Shown piece after piece: positions 26,630-34,909 of a stretch of DNA of 64,000 nucleotides (its first letter is position 1; every line of letters starts with the position of its first letter). The notes beneath the pieces are model-generated. The model searched no databases and was not told the DNA's origin. It worked only from the letters and a program-made list of their open reading frames with translations. This stretch comes from JBGSQR01 sp964509295. GTDB lineage: Bacteria; Desulfobacterota; Desulfuromonadia; Geobacterales; Pseudopelobacteraceae. Made by a program: the position numbers and the translations under genes. The stretch spans positions 62,001-126,000 of the forward strand of contig CAZDWS010000002.1 of assembly GCA_964509295.1 (NCBI GenBank), given 5' to 3'.

Positions 26630-26743
26630 GTTCGTAGTTCGTAGTTCGTAGTTCGTGGTTCATAGTTTACAGCCAAAACCTCGAACCTCGAACCTCGAAC
26701 CTCGAACCTTGAGCCTTGAACCTTGAACCTTGAACCACGAACT
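26630..26743 (+). repeat. Heptamer inverted repeat, copy 2 (16 units)
   Basis: Sixteen heptamers lie in unbroken register: GTTCGTA three times, GTTCGTG, GTTCATA, a degenerate centre (GTTTACA, GCCAAAA), then CCTCGAA four times, CCTTGAG, CCTTGAA three times and CCACGAA. GTTCG-type and CGAAC-type halves are partly complementary and can fold into a long hairpin. It lies between the convergent crcB and prfA genes, starting 14 bases after crcB and ending four bases before prfA. Confidence 0.95.
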
Positions 26744-26747
26744 GCCT

Positions 26748-27815
26748 TTAGTTCCCTTCACTCTGCGCCTTCAAAGCTTCCATCTGATAATGGGCTCTCA
26801 GCGCTTCCGTAATCTCGTTAATATCCCCTGCCATAATTGAATCAAGGCGATAGAGTGTCAGTCCGATGCGGTGATCGGTCATGCGACCCTGCGGGAAATT
26901 ATATGTGCGGATACGTTCACTGCGGTCGCCGGAACCGACCTGCAACTTGCGGTCTGCTGCCAGTTTGGCATTCTGCTCGTGGATAATTGTGTCCATGATG
27001 CGGGTTTTAAGAACTTTCATCGCTTTGGCGCGGTTTTTAATCTGGCTGCGTTCTTCCTGGCAGGCCACAACAGTGCCGGTCGGAAGATGCGTAATTCGAA
27101 CGGCGGAATCGGTCGTATTAACGTGCTGACCGCCGGCACCGGATGAACGGTAGACATCGATCTTCAAGTCATCGGGACGGATATCGATATCCACATCTTC
27201 AGCTTCGGCCATGATTGCCACTGTACAGGCACTGGTGTGTATGCGTCCCTGTGCTTCTGTCTCCGGAACTCGCTGCACGCGATGGGTTCCGGATTCATAT
27301 TTAAGTTTTGCAAAGACACCTTCACCTTCTACAGAAGCGATAATCTCCTTGAATCCGCCACGCTCTGATTCTGATGCGGAAATTATTTCAACCTTCCAAC
27401 GGTTGCTGTCGGCAAATCTTGAATACATGCGAAACAGGTCACCAGCAAAAAGGGCAGATTCATCGCCACCTGTGCCGGCACGGATTTCCAGAATAACGTC
27501 CTTGCTGTCATTGGGGTCTTTTGGCAAAAGTAACAATTGTATGTCCGCTTGAAGCTGTTCCTTCTCACCCTCGAGGATTTTAAGCTCTTCCTGGGCCATT
27601 TCCTTCATATCTGCGTCGGAGAGCAGTTCCTGATTGTCGCTGATTTCGTCCTGCACTCTGCGGTAGCGGCGAAAGGCTGTTACCAGGTTTGTCAGGTCGG
27701 AATGTTCCCGGGACAGTTTGCGGAATTCCGTTTGATTAGAGATGATTGCCGGATCGGACAAGAACGATTCAATTTCCTGGTAGCGTCGTTCAAGCTCTTC
27801 AATTTTGTCGAACAT
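26748..27815 (-). CDS. prfA: Peptide chain release factor 1
   Basis: RF1 reads UAA and UAG and triggers peptide release at the ribosome. The 355-residue protein has the catalytic GGQ in SSGAGGQHVNTTDSA and the family block HRVQRVPETEAQGRIHTS. Its C-terminal coding end lies beside the 16-unit repeat, where related genomes often have prmC, the methyltransferase for the GGQ glutamine; prmC is absent from this window. It is 118 bases downstream of the DUF1385 gene, with a structured element between them. Confidence 0.96.
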   Translation of the reverse strand: MFDKIEELERRYQEIESFLSDPAIISNQTEFRKLSREHSDLTNLVTAFRRYRRVQDEISDNQELLSDADMKEMAQEELKILEGEKEQLQADIQLLLLPKDPNDSKDVILEIRAGTGGDESALFAGDLFRMYSRFADSNRWKVEIISASESERGGFKEIIASVEGEGVFAKLKYESGTHRVQRVPETEAQGRIHTSACTVAIMAEAEDVDIDIRPDDLKIDVYRSSGAGGQHVNTTDSAVRITHLPTGTVVACQEERSQIKNRAKAMKVLKTRIMDTIIHEQNAKLAADRKLQVGSGDRSERIRTYNFPQGRMTDHRIGLTLYRLDSIMAGDINEITEALRAHYQMEALKAQSEGN

Positions 27816-27840
27816 AATTATTACCTCTTATATTTATGCA

Positions 27841-27917
27841 TAAAGCCACAATCAACAGGAAAACAGACCGGGGAGATTTTCCCGGATGTGAACATCCTTC
27901 TTGAATTTGTGGCTTTA
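27841..27917 (-). other. Branched inverted-repeat element upstream of prfA
   Basis: A perfect 11-bp outer stem (TAAAGCCACAA at 27841-27851 with TTGTGGCTTTA at 27907-27917) encloses two competing or stacked inner hairpins: GGATGT/ACATCC (27884-27897) and CCGGG/CCCGG (27868-27885). On the minus strand it follows the DUF1385 stop by 16 bases and ends 25 bases before the prfA ATG. No poly-T tract follows, so it is not a normal terminator. It may be a leader RNA structure or a processing site; it matches no riboswitch I know. Confidence 0.55.
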
Positions 27918-27933
27918 CCGTTTTCGTAAAAAT

Positions 27934-28860
27934 TTATACAACCAGCCTGTCGTCAGAATAGCCGGCATTTACATCCAGTGCTTCATTCATGGAGCGGATA
28001 GCAACCTCAAGCTGTGCATCATCAGGCTCACGGGTGGTCAGCAGTTGCAGTGCCAGTCCGGGAGCAATTACCAGTTTGACCAGGGGATTGCTGTCATTTT
28101 TAGCTCCCCATTTCAGAAACTCGTACGAGATGCCGGCAATCAGCGGCAGCAGGAATATTCTTGAAAAAGCCTTGAGATAGAAGGGCCAAAGTTTCGGAAT
28201 CAAAGAAAAAACGGCTATACTTACCAGCATCACTATCAGAAGAAAGCTGGTCCCGCATCGGGGATGCTGCCTGCTGTAACGCCGGACGTTGTCAAGGGTC
28301 AGATCTTCGCCCGCTTCGTAGGCATAAATAGTCTTGTGTTCAGCACCGTGGTACTGGAAAACCCGCTGGATGTCCTTCATGCGCGAAATAGCCCAGATAT
28401 ATATGACAAAGACAATAACCCGGATAACACCATCCACAAGGTTAAACACAATATTATTATCACTGATGATGGAAAATTGAGTCAACAGTTTGGTCGCATA
28501 AAGCGGTAGAACAAAAAAGAGACTGATACCGAAACCAAAGGCGATCACCATTGTGCCGGCCATGGCCCAGGAGGAAAGCTCACCCCCGTTTTCCTCACCT
28601 TCCTTCTCCTCTTCTGTCATAGCTTCATTGGCAGAAAAATTGAGCGCCGAAATACCGATGATCAGAGACTGAAACAAGGCTACAGCACCACGGATAATCG
28701 GGAATTTTACAATTGGAAAGCGTTCCGAGAGGGGGACTATCATTTCTTTCTTAACGACTATTTCGCCTGTTGGGCGACGAACCGCTATGGCCATGGAACG
28801 CGGCGCCCGCATCATTACGCCTTCAATTACAGCCTGGCCACCGACATTTATTTTTCCCAT
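27934..28860 (-). CDS. DUF1385 (YqhQ family) membrane protein
   Basis: This 308-residue protein has the family signature at its N-terminus (VGGQAVIEGVMMR) and conserved blocks YHGAEHKTIYAYE and HPRCGTSFLL. Four to five membrane helices are predicted from about residue 105 onward. The family often neighbours prfA and rpmE, as here, yet its function is unsettled. It lies between thyX and prfA on the minus strand; a hexamer inverted repeat at 28880-28938 separates it from thyX. Confidence 0.9.
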   Translation of the reverse strand: MGKINVGGQAVIEGVMMRAPRSMAIAVRRPTGEIVVKKEMIVPLSERFPIVKFPIIRGAVALFQSLIIGISALNFSANEAMTEEEKEGEENGGELSSWAMAGTMVIAFGFGISLFFVLPLYATKLLTQFSIISDNNIVFNLVDGVIRVIVFVIYIWAISRMKDIQRVFQYHGAEHKTIYAYEAGEDLTLDNVRRYSRQHPRCGTSFLLIVMLVSIAVFSLIPKLWPFYLKAFSRIFLLPLIAGISYEFLKWGAKNDSNPLVKLVIAPGLALQLLTTREPDDAQLEVAIRSMNEALDVNAGYSDDRLVV

Positions 28861-28879
28861 ACTACCTCTGTATTAGATA

Positions 28880-28938
28880 CAGGTTAAGGTTAAGATTAAG
28901 GTTGAGAAAAACTAAACCTTAACCTAAGCCTTAACCTG
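28880..28938. repeat. Hexamer inverted repeat (same design, different unit)
   Basis: Nine in-register hexamers (GTTAAG, GTTAAG, ATTAAG, GTTGAG, a centre, TTAACC, TAAGCC, TTAACC) form two 24-nt arms, 28880-28903 and 28915-28938, that pair with about four mismatches around an 11-nt loop. Eight T residues follow on the plus strand. It lies between thyX and the DUF1385 gene, both on the minus strand. Confidence 0.85.
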
Positions 28939-28944
28939 TTTTTT

Positions 28945-29637
28945 TTATTCAAGACCTTTAAAGTATTCCCGTATTTCTGCGGTTTGACCGCAGCAGAACT
29001 GACCTTCCGGGCAGGGACCGACAACGCAGCCTGGACCGGCCTCGCGAAAAATTGCCGGTGCAACTTTTTTGACCTGGCGAAGCATTTCAATGCTCATTTC
29101 ACGAATTTCCCACTGGGCCCTTTGGCAGCAGCGCAGTGTAAAAAAGTGCAACAGTTCTCTGGCGTTCATGGTCATGATAATTTTTGTTTCGGTTGCATTT
29201 GGAAGAATATAACGGGCGTCTTCAGGAGGAATTCCCATGTCGACCAACTGGGCATAAGCCTTGTGGACGGTCTCGGACATGAAAGCGAATATTTCACGGG
29301 CTTCCGTGTTCTCGGCAATTGTGTCAGGCATGATGGAGGTAAATTCCTCTTTATGCGACACATAACGCTGTGACTGCTGCGAGAACGAGGCGATGCGATG
29401 ACGTACCAGTTGGTGCGTTGTTACGCGGGAGATACCTTCGATGCCGAAAGTGAAAGAGGCATGTTCCAATACGGAATGGTGCCCCAGAGACATGATCTTG
29501 TCCAGGAAGGATTCGATATCGGAAGATTCCAGCCGCTCCCTGAGTTTACTGATTGACACAGGCGAGTAGCAGAGTCGAGCCGCTAAAGCTATGGTTTTCT
29601 CAGGTTCCGGCGTGTGCTGTAGGAGTTCTACGTTCAT
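28945..29637 (-). CDS. thyX: Flavin-dependent thymidylate synthase
   Basis: ThyX makes dTMP from dUMP with FAD and methylene-tetrahydrofolate. The 230-residue protein holds the defining RHRxxSxxxxSxR motif (RHRIASFSQQSQR) and HHSVLEHASFTF. The C-terminus has a Cys-rich tail (GCVVGPCPEGQFCCG) beyond the usual core. I chose the ATG at 29637; the longer frame from a TTG at 29670 runs into the end of the MITE-like element at 29664-29788, which supports the shorter form. With a terminator after rpmE, thyX needs its own promoter within or beside that element. Confidence 0.94.
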   Translation of the reverse strand: MNVELLQHTPEPEKTIALAARLCYSPVSISKLRERLESSDIESFLDKIMSLGHHSVLEHASFTFGIEGISRVTTHQLVRHRIASFSQQSQRYVSHKEEFTSIMPDTIAENTEAREIFAFMSETVHKAYAQLVDMGIPPEDARYILPNATETKIIMTMNARELLHFFTLRCCQRAQWEIREMSIEMLRQVKKVAPAIFREAGPGCVVGPCPEGQFCCGQTAEIREYFKGLE

Positions 29638-29663
29638 GGCTGCAATGTCCGCTTCAGTATTTG

Positions 29664-29788
29664 ATACCAATTCCAGATCAAAGCCCCACCTTCGTTGACT
29701 CGTCTTCGGTTCCTCAACGTACTACTTGTACGCTTTCGTCGCCTCAATCCTCGTCGCCTTGGTGGCATCTTTGATTTAAAATTGGTAT
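29664..29788. mobile_element. MITE-like 125-bp element with terminal inverted repeats
   Basis: The ends are 20-bp inverted repeats (29664-29683 and 29769-29788) identical at 16 positions: ATACCAATT, four variable bases, ATCAAAG. The interior has a small palindrome CGTAC-TACTT-GTACG at 29718-29732 and several TCGTC/TTCGTC repeats but no reading frame. Size and termini fit a miniature non-autonomous element. No clear target duplication is seen. It ends 26 bases upstream of the thyX start. Confidence 0.65.
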
Positions 29789-29839
29789 GATTCATGGGGC
29801 CAGCCCCAAAAAACATCTGTCGGGCACTGGACAAGAAAA

Positions 29840-29867
29840 GGGGGATTTGCCTGGCGACAACTCCCCC
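29840..29867 (-). terminator. Intrinsic terminator after rpmE
   Basis: GGGGGA pairs with TCCCCC, and inside it TTG pairs with CAA. Read on the minus strand the stem is followed by TTTTC. It lies 25 bases past the rpmE stop and would separate rpmE from thyX. Confidence 0.65.
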
Positions 29868-29891
29868 CTGTGCATTGAACCGATAGTTTTA

Positions 29892-30092
29892 CTACAGTTG
29901 GCCGTAGCGCTTCTTGAAACGCTCCACGCGTCCTGCAGTATCGATCAGCTTTTGTTTACCAGTGAAAAATGGATGACATGCTGAGCAAATCTCGGTGTTG
30001 ATCTCATTTTTGGTTGATCTGGTCTGGAAAGTGTTACCACAAATACAATTTACTGTGGCGTCGGAATACATCGGGTGAATACCTTCTTTCAT
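29892..30092 (-). CDS. rpmE: 50S ribosomal protein L31
   Basis: This 66-residue protein is the zinc-binding form of L31: CxC in NCICGNTF and CxxC in EICSACHPFFTG, followed by DTAGRVERFKKRYG. The ATG at 30092 has a strong AGGAGG site; the longer frame to 30140 is not supported. It follows rho and has its own promoter candidate. Confidence 0.97.
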   Translation of the reverse strand: MKEGIHPMYSDATVNCICGNTFQTRSTKNEINTEICSACHPFFTGKQKLIDTAGRVERFKKRYGQL

Positions 30093-30149
30093 CTTTTCCT
30101 CCTTCAATATCTGTACAACATAACGAACTAACGATTCCATTAAAATCTA

Positions 30150-30178
30150 ATCGTAACGATTTGGTTTTTTTTTTGCAA
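30150..30178 (-). promoter_or_regulatory. Candidate sigma-70 promoter for rpmE
   Basis: On the minus strand TTGCAA is followed after 17 bases, eight of them A, by TACGAT. The start would lie about 50 bases before the rpmE ATG. The -10 region sits inside the palindrome ATCGTAACGAT. Confidence 0.4.
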
Positions 30179-30199
30179 CCCTTTTTTCTGGCCTATTTT

Positions 30200-31447
30200 C
30201 TATTTACTCATGGAGTCCAGAAATTCCTGGTTGGTTTTTGTTGCAGAAAGCTTGTCCAGCAGGAACTCCATACTATCAACCACATTCATCGGATGAATTA
30301 CCTTGCGCAGAATCCAGATCCGGTTGAGCGAGCTTTTTTCAATCAGTAGATCTTCCTTGCGTGTGCCGGATTTGTTGATATCAATGGCCGGGAAGGTTCG
30401 CTTTTCAACCAGTTTGCGGTCGAGATGCAGTTCCATGTTGCCTGTTCCCTTGAATTCTTCGAAAATGACCTCATCCATCTTGCTGCCGGTATCAACCAGT
30501 GCAGTTGCAATGATGGTCAACGAACCGCCTTCTTCAATATTGCGGGCAGCGCCGAAAAAGCGCTTTGGTTTATGCAGTGCATTGGAGTCCACACCACCGG
30601 AAAGGATCTTGCCGGATGGCGGGATAACCGTATTGTAGGCTCGTGCCAGTCGGGTGATGGAATCCAGCAGAATGACAACATCACGTTTGTGTTCTACCAG
30701 GCGCTTGGCTTTTTCGATGACCATTTCAGCAACCTGTACGTGGCGGGTGGCCGGTTCGTCAAAGGTTGAGGAAACAACCTCGCCGTTAACGGAGCGCTGC
30801 ATGTCCGTAACCTCTTCCGGGCGCTCATCAATCAGCAGAACAATCAGATAAACTTCCGGATGGTTGGTGGCAATTGAGTTGGCGATGTTCTGGATCAGCA
30901 TGGTCTTGCCGGTGCGAGGCGGAGCGACGATCAGTCCGCGCTGTCCCTTGCCGATGGGCGCAACCATTTCAATTACGCGCATGGGCAGGTTGTCCGCTCC
31001 TGTTTCCAGGGTCAGTTTTTCCTGTGGATAGAGTGGTGTCAGGTTGTCAAACAGGATTTTGTCCCGTGCAACTTCCGGTGGTTCAAAGTTGACCGATTCT
31101 ACCTTCAACAGTGCAAAATAGCGCTCACCTTCTTTGGGAGGGCGAATCTGCCCGGAAACAGTGTCGCCGGTTCGCAGGTTGAATCTTCTGATCTGGCTTG
31201 GGGAAACATAGATGTCGTCAGGACCCGGCAGGTAGTTGTAGTCGGTGGCGCGCAGAAAGCCGAAGCCGTCTTGCAGGGTTTCCAGAACACCTTCGCCATA
31301 GATCATGCCGTTCTGCTCGGTTTGCGCATTGAGGATGGCAAAAATCAGATCCTGCTTTCTCAGGCTGGACGCACCCTCAATCTTGAGATCACGAGCAATG
31401 GTGTTGAGCTCATTAATCTTTTTGCCTTTTAATTCCTGTAAGTTCAT
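30200..31447 (-). CDS. rho: Transcription termination factor Rho
   Basis: This 415-residue hexameric RNA helicase ends transcripts at Rho sites. It shows the N-terminal RNA-binding domain with YGEGVLE and GFLRATDYNYLPGPDDIYVSPSQI, the Walker A region APPRTGKT and the Walker B-type LLIDERPEEVTD, and SGGVDSNALHKPKRFFGAARN. The start MNLQELKGKK at 31447 has AGGAG upstream; the in-frame start at 31474 adds nine unlikely residues. Confidence 0.97.
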   Translation of the reverse strand: MNLQELKGKKINELNTIARDLKIEGASSLRKQDLIFAILNAQTEQNGMIYGEGVLETLQDGFGFLRATDYNYLPGPDDIYVSPSQIRRFNLRTGDTVSGQIRPPKEGERYFALLKVESVNFEPPEVARDKILFDNLTPLYPQEKLTLETGADNLPMRVIEMVAPIGKGQRGLIVAPPRTGKTMLIQNIANSIATNHPEVYLIVLLIDERPEEVTDMQRSVNGEVVSSTFDEPATRHVQVAEMVIEKAKRLVEHKRDVVILLDSITRLARAYNTVIPPSGKILSGGVDSNALHKPKRFFGAARNIEEGGSLTIIATALVDTGSKMDEVIFEEFKGTGNMELHLDRKLVEKRTFPAIDINKSGTRKEDLLIEKSSLNRIWILRKVIHPMNVVDSMEFLLDKLSATKTNQEFLDSMSK

Positions 31448-31854
31448 CTGTTCTCCTGCATGTTCAGTAGGCATGCGTACGCGGTTGCTAAAATTTTATT
31501 CTGCGAATTTTTGGCTTATAGCTGGTTGTTGGATTAAGTGGTTGAATATGACCTCAAAGCAGTTTGAAAAGGAAAGCACCCTGGCAGGACTTTCTGATTA
31601 TATTTTTTTTTCTGTATTTTGGAGTTTAGTACCAAATTGGAGAAGGTTGTATGATAGGTTGACATAAATCTAATAGAACGTGTTTTAGAGGTAAAATAAT
31701 CTTTACCTCTTCTGTTGCAGGCTTGTCAATAGAAAATAATCATGTTGAAATATATTCGTTTCGATAGCCCTTGGACATTCTTGTTTTTACAATAGGGTGA
31801 CTGATACTGTGCTGCTGTAATACAGGTATGACGCAGAAAATAGTGCATATTAAC
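31448..31854. other. Intergenic region upstream of rho with a 9-bp hairpin
   Basis: About 400 AT-rich bases between the divergent rho and antiporter genes hold no credible gene. A perfect hairpin AGAGGTAAA-ATAATC-TTTACCTCT lies at 31687-31710 without a T tract on either strand. It could be a regulatory structure in the rho leader or an operator. Confidence 0.5.
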
Positions 31855-31883
31855 TTGACCGTACCCGGATGGAGCGATATATA
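31855..31883 (+). promoter_or_regulatory. Candidate sigma-70 promoter for antiporter-like gene
   Basis: TTGACC and TATATA are separated by exactly 17 bases, about 50 bases before the chosen ATG at 31935. This is among the best promoter matches in the window. Confidence 0.55.
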
Positions 31884-31934
31884 AGTAAAATACTTATTTA
31901 ATTGAATATTTATGTGGTTCGAGATCATGCGCCT

Positions 31935-33920
31935 ATGATGCCTTTGCAACTTTCATTGATAGCTGCTCTGCTTTGCTTTTTGTCCGGCATACCGGCCCTT
32001 CTGCCGGTTGTGTCTGTGAAACAGGGGCGCAAGCTGGCATTTTATCTGATATTAATGGCAACAGTGTGTGGTTTGTGTGCCGTAATCCTGCATTTAATTG
32101 CGGCTGGTCAGGTTGAAATGATTGAAACAATCTGGAGATCACCTTTTGGTCCTTTGCAATTTCGATTGGACAGCTTGTCGGCATTTTTTATGATTCCGGT
32201 GCTGCTGGTTGGTTTTTCCATCTCTTTATACAACTGTGGCTACAGCTCCTCATCTGCAAACAGCCGTGCCGAATCTCTTCTGACATTTTATTTCGGAATC
32301 ATCATCTCTTCCATAATCATGCTGCTCTTGGCCGCCAGTGGCGTCACCATGCTGATTTTCTGGGAGGTCATGGCCTTATCCGTGTTTTTTGCCATGTGTA
32401 TGGAACATGGTAGGCATGAGGTGCTTGAAGCTGGACTTCAGTATCTGGTCGCCAGCCATGTGACGGTGCTGGTTCTGATTATGATGTACTCACTGCTTGG
32501 GCAAAATGGCGTAACTATTTTTCCTGCACCCGGGTCGATGGACGCTTCATCTGCTTCTGCAACAATAGTAATGCTGCTGGCCTTGGCGGGTTTCGGGCTC
32601 AAAGCCGGAATTATGCCTCTGCATGTCTGGTTGCCTGCTGCCCATGCCAATGCCCCAAGCAGTGTTTCAGCATTCATGTCCGGGATTATTCTCAAGATGG
32701 GGATTTACGGGTTGCTGAGAACGCTCTCTTTCTTTGGCACACCACCGTTGTGGTGGGGTGTGCTCTTGCTGGTTATGGGAGTCATTTCAGCGGTTGTTGG
32801 TGTGCTTTTCGCCATCGGGCAGCACGATCTCAAACGTCTGCTGGCTTATCACAGTATTGAAAATATCGGCATCATTGTTATGGGAATCGGTATTGCATCG
32901 ATAGGTCTTTCCTGTGAGAACCGTATTCTGTTTGTACTCGGCATGGCAGGGGCTTTGCTGCACGTTCTTAATCATGCCCTGTTCAAGTCGCTGCTCTTTC
33001 TGGCTGCGGGAGCGGTTATTCATACTGCCGGAACTCGCGATATGGATCGTATGGGGGGGCTGTCACGGGCGCTGCCATTAACGTCTGTCGCCTTTTTGGT
33101 AGGTGCTGTGGCAATTTGCGGACTTCCACCTCTAAATGGATTTGTCAGTGAACTTTTGATTTATCTGGGGATTTTCAAAGGTTTTGGTTTGGCATCGGGG
33201 AATGTGGCTTCTGTCATGGCTCTTGCTGCCGTTGCACTGGCGCTGACCGGAGGGTTGGCAGTGGCTTGCTTTGTCAAGGTGTTCGGCTCGGTTTTTCTCG
33301 GCTCGGCACGAACAATTTTGCCTGCACCCCACGAAAACAGAGCCATGTCAGGGGCAATGGCGGTCCTGGCAACTTTATGCGCGCTGATCGGCGTACTGCC
33401 CTTTTTTGTTGTTCGTCTGCTGGAGCCTGTGGTTCAAAGCCTGTTTCCCCGGCAGGGCGTGCTGCTGCCATCTATACAGACTACAGCCGGTGTCTACGGA
33501 ATCAGTGTCATGGCCGCACTGCTGATTCTGACCGTAGTGGTGCTGTTCGTATATTATATCAACCGCCTTAAATCGACACCGGTGAGCTCTTCTGTTACCT
33601 GGGATTGCGGCTATGCTGCTCCGACTTCCAGCATGCAATATACCGCCTCTTCTTTTGCAGAAATGCTGGTCAGAATTTTTAGCGGCATATTGAGGCCCGA
33701 GTATAAAGCACCTGATCTGACCGGTCTGTTTCCGAAACAGGGCAGTTTTCATTCACATGTACCGGAAGTGACGCTGGACAAGGGTATTATTCCATTCATG
33801 CTTGCCATAGACCGGCGCTTGTCGTCTGTTCGTCGTCTTCAGAGTGGTCAGTTGAATCGCTATCTGATGTATATATTTGTCGCCCTGATCATTTTGTTGA
33901 CCATATCTCATTACTCTTGA
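31935..33920 (+). CDS. Orphan HyfB/NuoL-like proton-conducting membrane subunit
   Basis: This protein of about 661 residues has some 14-16 membrane helices and the signature of antiporter-like subunits of complex I and group 4 hydrogenases: LKAGIMPLHVWLPAAHANAPSSVSAFMSG, an HDLKRLLAYHS segment and the C-terminal extension typical of HyfB/HycC. No other subunit of a hydrogenase, Mrp or Nuo complex is adjacent. Start is unclear: ATG at 31935 or 31938, GTG at 31914 or TTG at 31902, none with a clear ribosome-binding site. The good promoter shows independent expression. Confidence 0.85.
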   Translation: MMPLQLSLIAALLCFLSGIPALLPVVSVKQGRKLAFYLILMATVCGLCAVILHLIAAGQVEMIETIWRSPFGPLQFRLDSLSAFFMIPVLLVGFSISLYNCGYSSSSANSRAESLLTFYFGIIISSIIMLLLAASGVTMLIFWEVMALSVFFAMCMEHGRHEVLEAGLQYLVASHVTVLVLIMMYSLLGQNGVTIFPAPGSMDASSASATIVMLLALAGFGLKAGIMPLHVWLPAAHANAPSSVSAFMSGIILKMGIYGLLRTLSFFGTPPLWWGVLLLVMGVISAVVGVLFAIGQHDLKRLLAYHSIENIGIIVMGIGIASIGLSCENRILFVLGMAGALLHVLNHALFKSLLFLAAGAVIHTAGTRDMDRMGGLSRALPLTSVAFLVGAVAICGLPPLNGFVSELLIYLGIFKGFGLASGNVASVMALAAVALALTGGLAVACFVKVFGSVFLGSARTILPAPHENRAMSGAMAVLATLCALIGVLPFFVVRLLEPVVQSLFPRQGVLLPSIQTTAGVYGISVMAALLILTVVVLFVYYINRLKSTPVSSSVTWDCGYAAPTSSMQYTASSFAEMLVRIFSGILRPEYKAPDLTGLFPKQGSFHSHVPEVTLDKGIIPFMLAIDRRLSSVRRLQSGQLNRYLMYIFVALIILLTISHYS

Positions 33921-34027
33921 TGAAACTTCTTCGTCTTTCCGCATCACAGCCTTGACCGAACTGGCCAGACCTGCTATTTAATACTATTCGAGTTTTCTAT
34001 TAAATCTCCCCATCGGAGGAACATACC

Positions 34028-34909
34028 GTGACTTTTCAGGATCTCATCCTGTCTCTGCAGGGCTATTGGGCCAAGCAGGGATGTGTTATTCAACAGCCCT
34101 ATGATACGGAAAAGGGCGCCGGAACATTCAACCCGGCTACGTTTCTGCGAGTTTTAGGTCCGGAGCCGTGGAATGTGGCTTATGTAGAGCCTTCCCGCAG
34201 ACCGACTGACGGTCGCTATGGGGAAAACCCCAACCGTCTGCAGCACTATTATCAGTTCCAGGTGATCATGAAACCTTCACCGTTGAATATCCTGGATCTT
34301 TACCTGGATTCACTGCGCTCTTTCGGTATTGATCCGAACAAGCATGATATCCGCTTTGTTGAGGATGACTGGGAGTCGCCTACTCTGGGTGCCTGGGGGC
34401 TAGGCTGGGAGGTCTGGCTGGACGGAATGGAAATCACCCAGTTTACCTATTTCCAACAGGCCGGCGGTATTGACCTGAAGCCGGTTTCTTCGGAAATTAC
34501 CTATGGTTGCGAGCGTATTGCCATGTACCTGCAGGGTGTGGACAACGTCTATGATCTGGAGTGGGTTAAGGGTATCAAGTACGGCGATATCCACCATGAA
34601 AGCGAAGTTGAATTCTCAAAGTACAATTTTGAAGAGGCTGATGTGGACATGCTTTTACAGCTTTTCGGCATGTATGAAAAAGAGTGTCTGCGACTGGTTG
34701 CAAAAGATCTGGTTCTGCCAGCCTACGACTATGTCATGAAGTGTTCCCATACATTCAACCTGCTGGATGCCCGTGGCGCAATTTCGGTGACGGAGCGTGC
34801 CTCCTACATCGGTCGTGTCCGTAATGTTGCCCGTATCTGTGCCGAAGGTTATCTGGCCATGCGTGAACGGCTGGGCTTCCCGTTGCTCAAAGGAGGTGCT
34901 GCCCGATGA
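34028..34909 (+). CDS. glyQ: Glycine--tRNA ligase alpha subunit
   Basis: This 293-residue catalytic subunit of the bacterial alpha2beta2 glycyl-tRNA synthetase has the typical N-terminus (FQDLILSLQGYWAKQGCVIQQPYD) and the conserved EPSRRPTDGRYGENPNRLQHYYQ block. Start is GTG at 34028 with GGAGG upstream. It overlaps glyS by four bases. Confidence 0.97.
   Translation: MTFQDLILSLQGYWAKQGCVIQQPYDTEKGAGTFNPATFLRVLGPEPWNVAYVEPSRRPTDGRYGENPNRLQHYYQFQVIMKPSPLNILDLYLDSLRSFGIDPNKHDIRFVEDDWESPTLGAWGLGWEVWLDGMEITQFTYFQQAGGIDLKPVSSEITYGCERIAMYLQGVDNVYDLEWVKGIKYGDIHHESEVEFSKYNFEEADVDMLLQLFGMYEKECLRLVAKDLVLPAYDYVMKCSHTFNLLDARGAISVTERASYIGRVRNVARICAEGYLAMRERLGFPLLKGGAAR

Noticed and set aside
26630..26743. 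CRISPR array or CRISPR-like repeat
   Set aside because: Units are 7 bases with no spacers and no cas genes are present.
31548..31667. Possible 39-residue peptide upstream of rho on the plus strand
   Set aside because: No ribosome-binding site, no promoter, and composition like the surrounding AT-rich gap.
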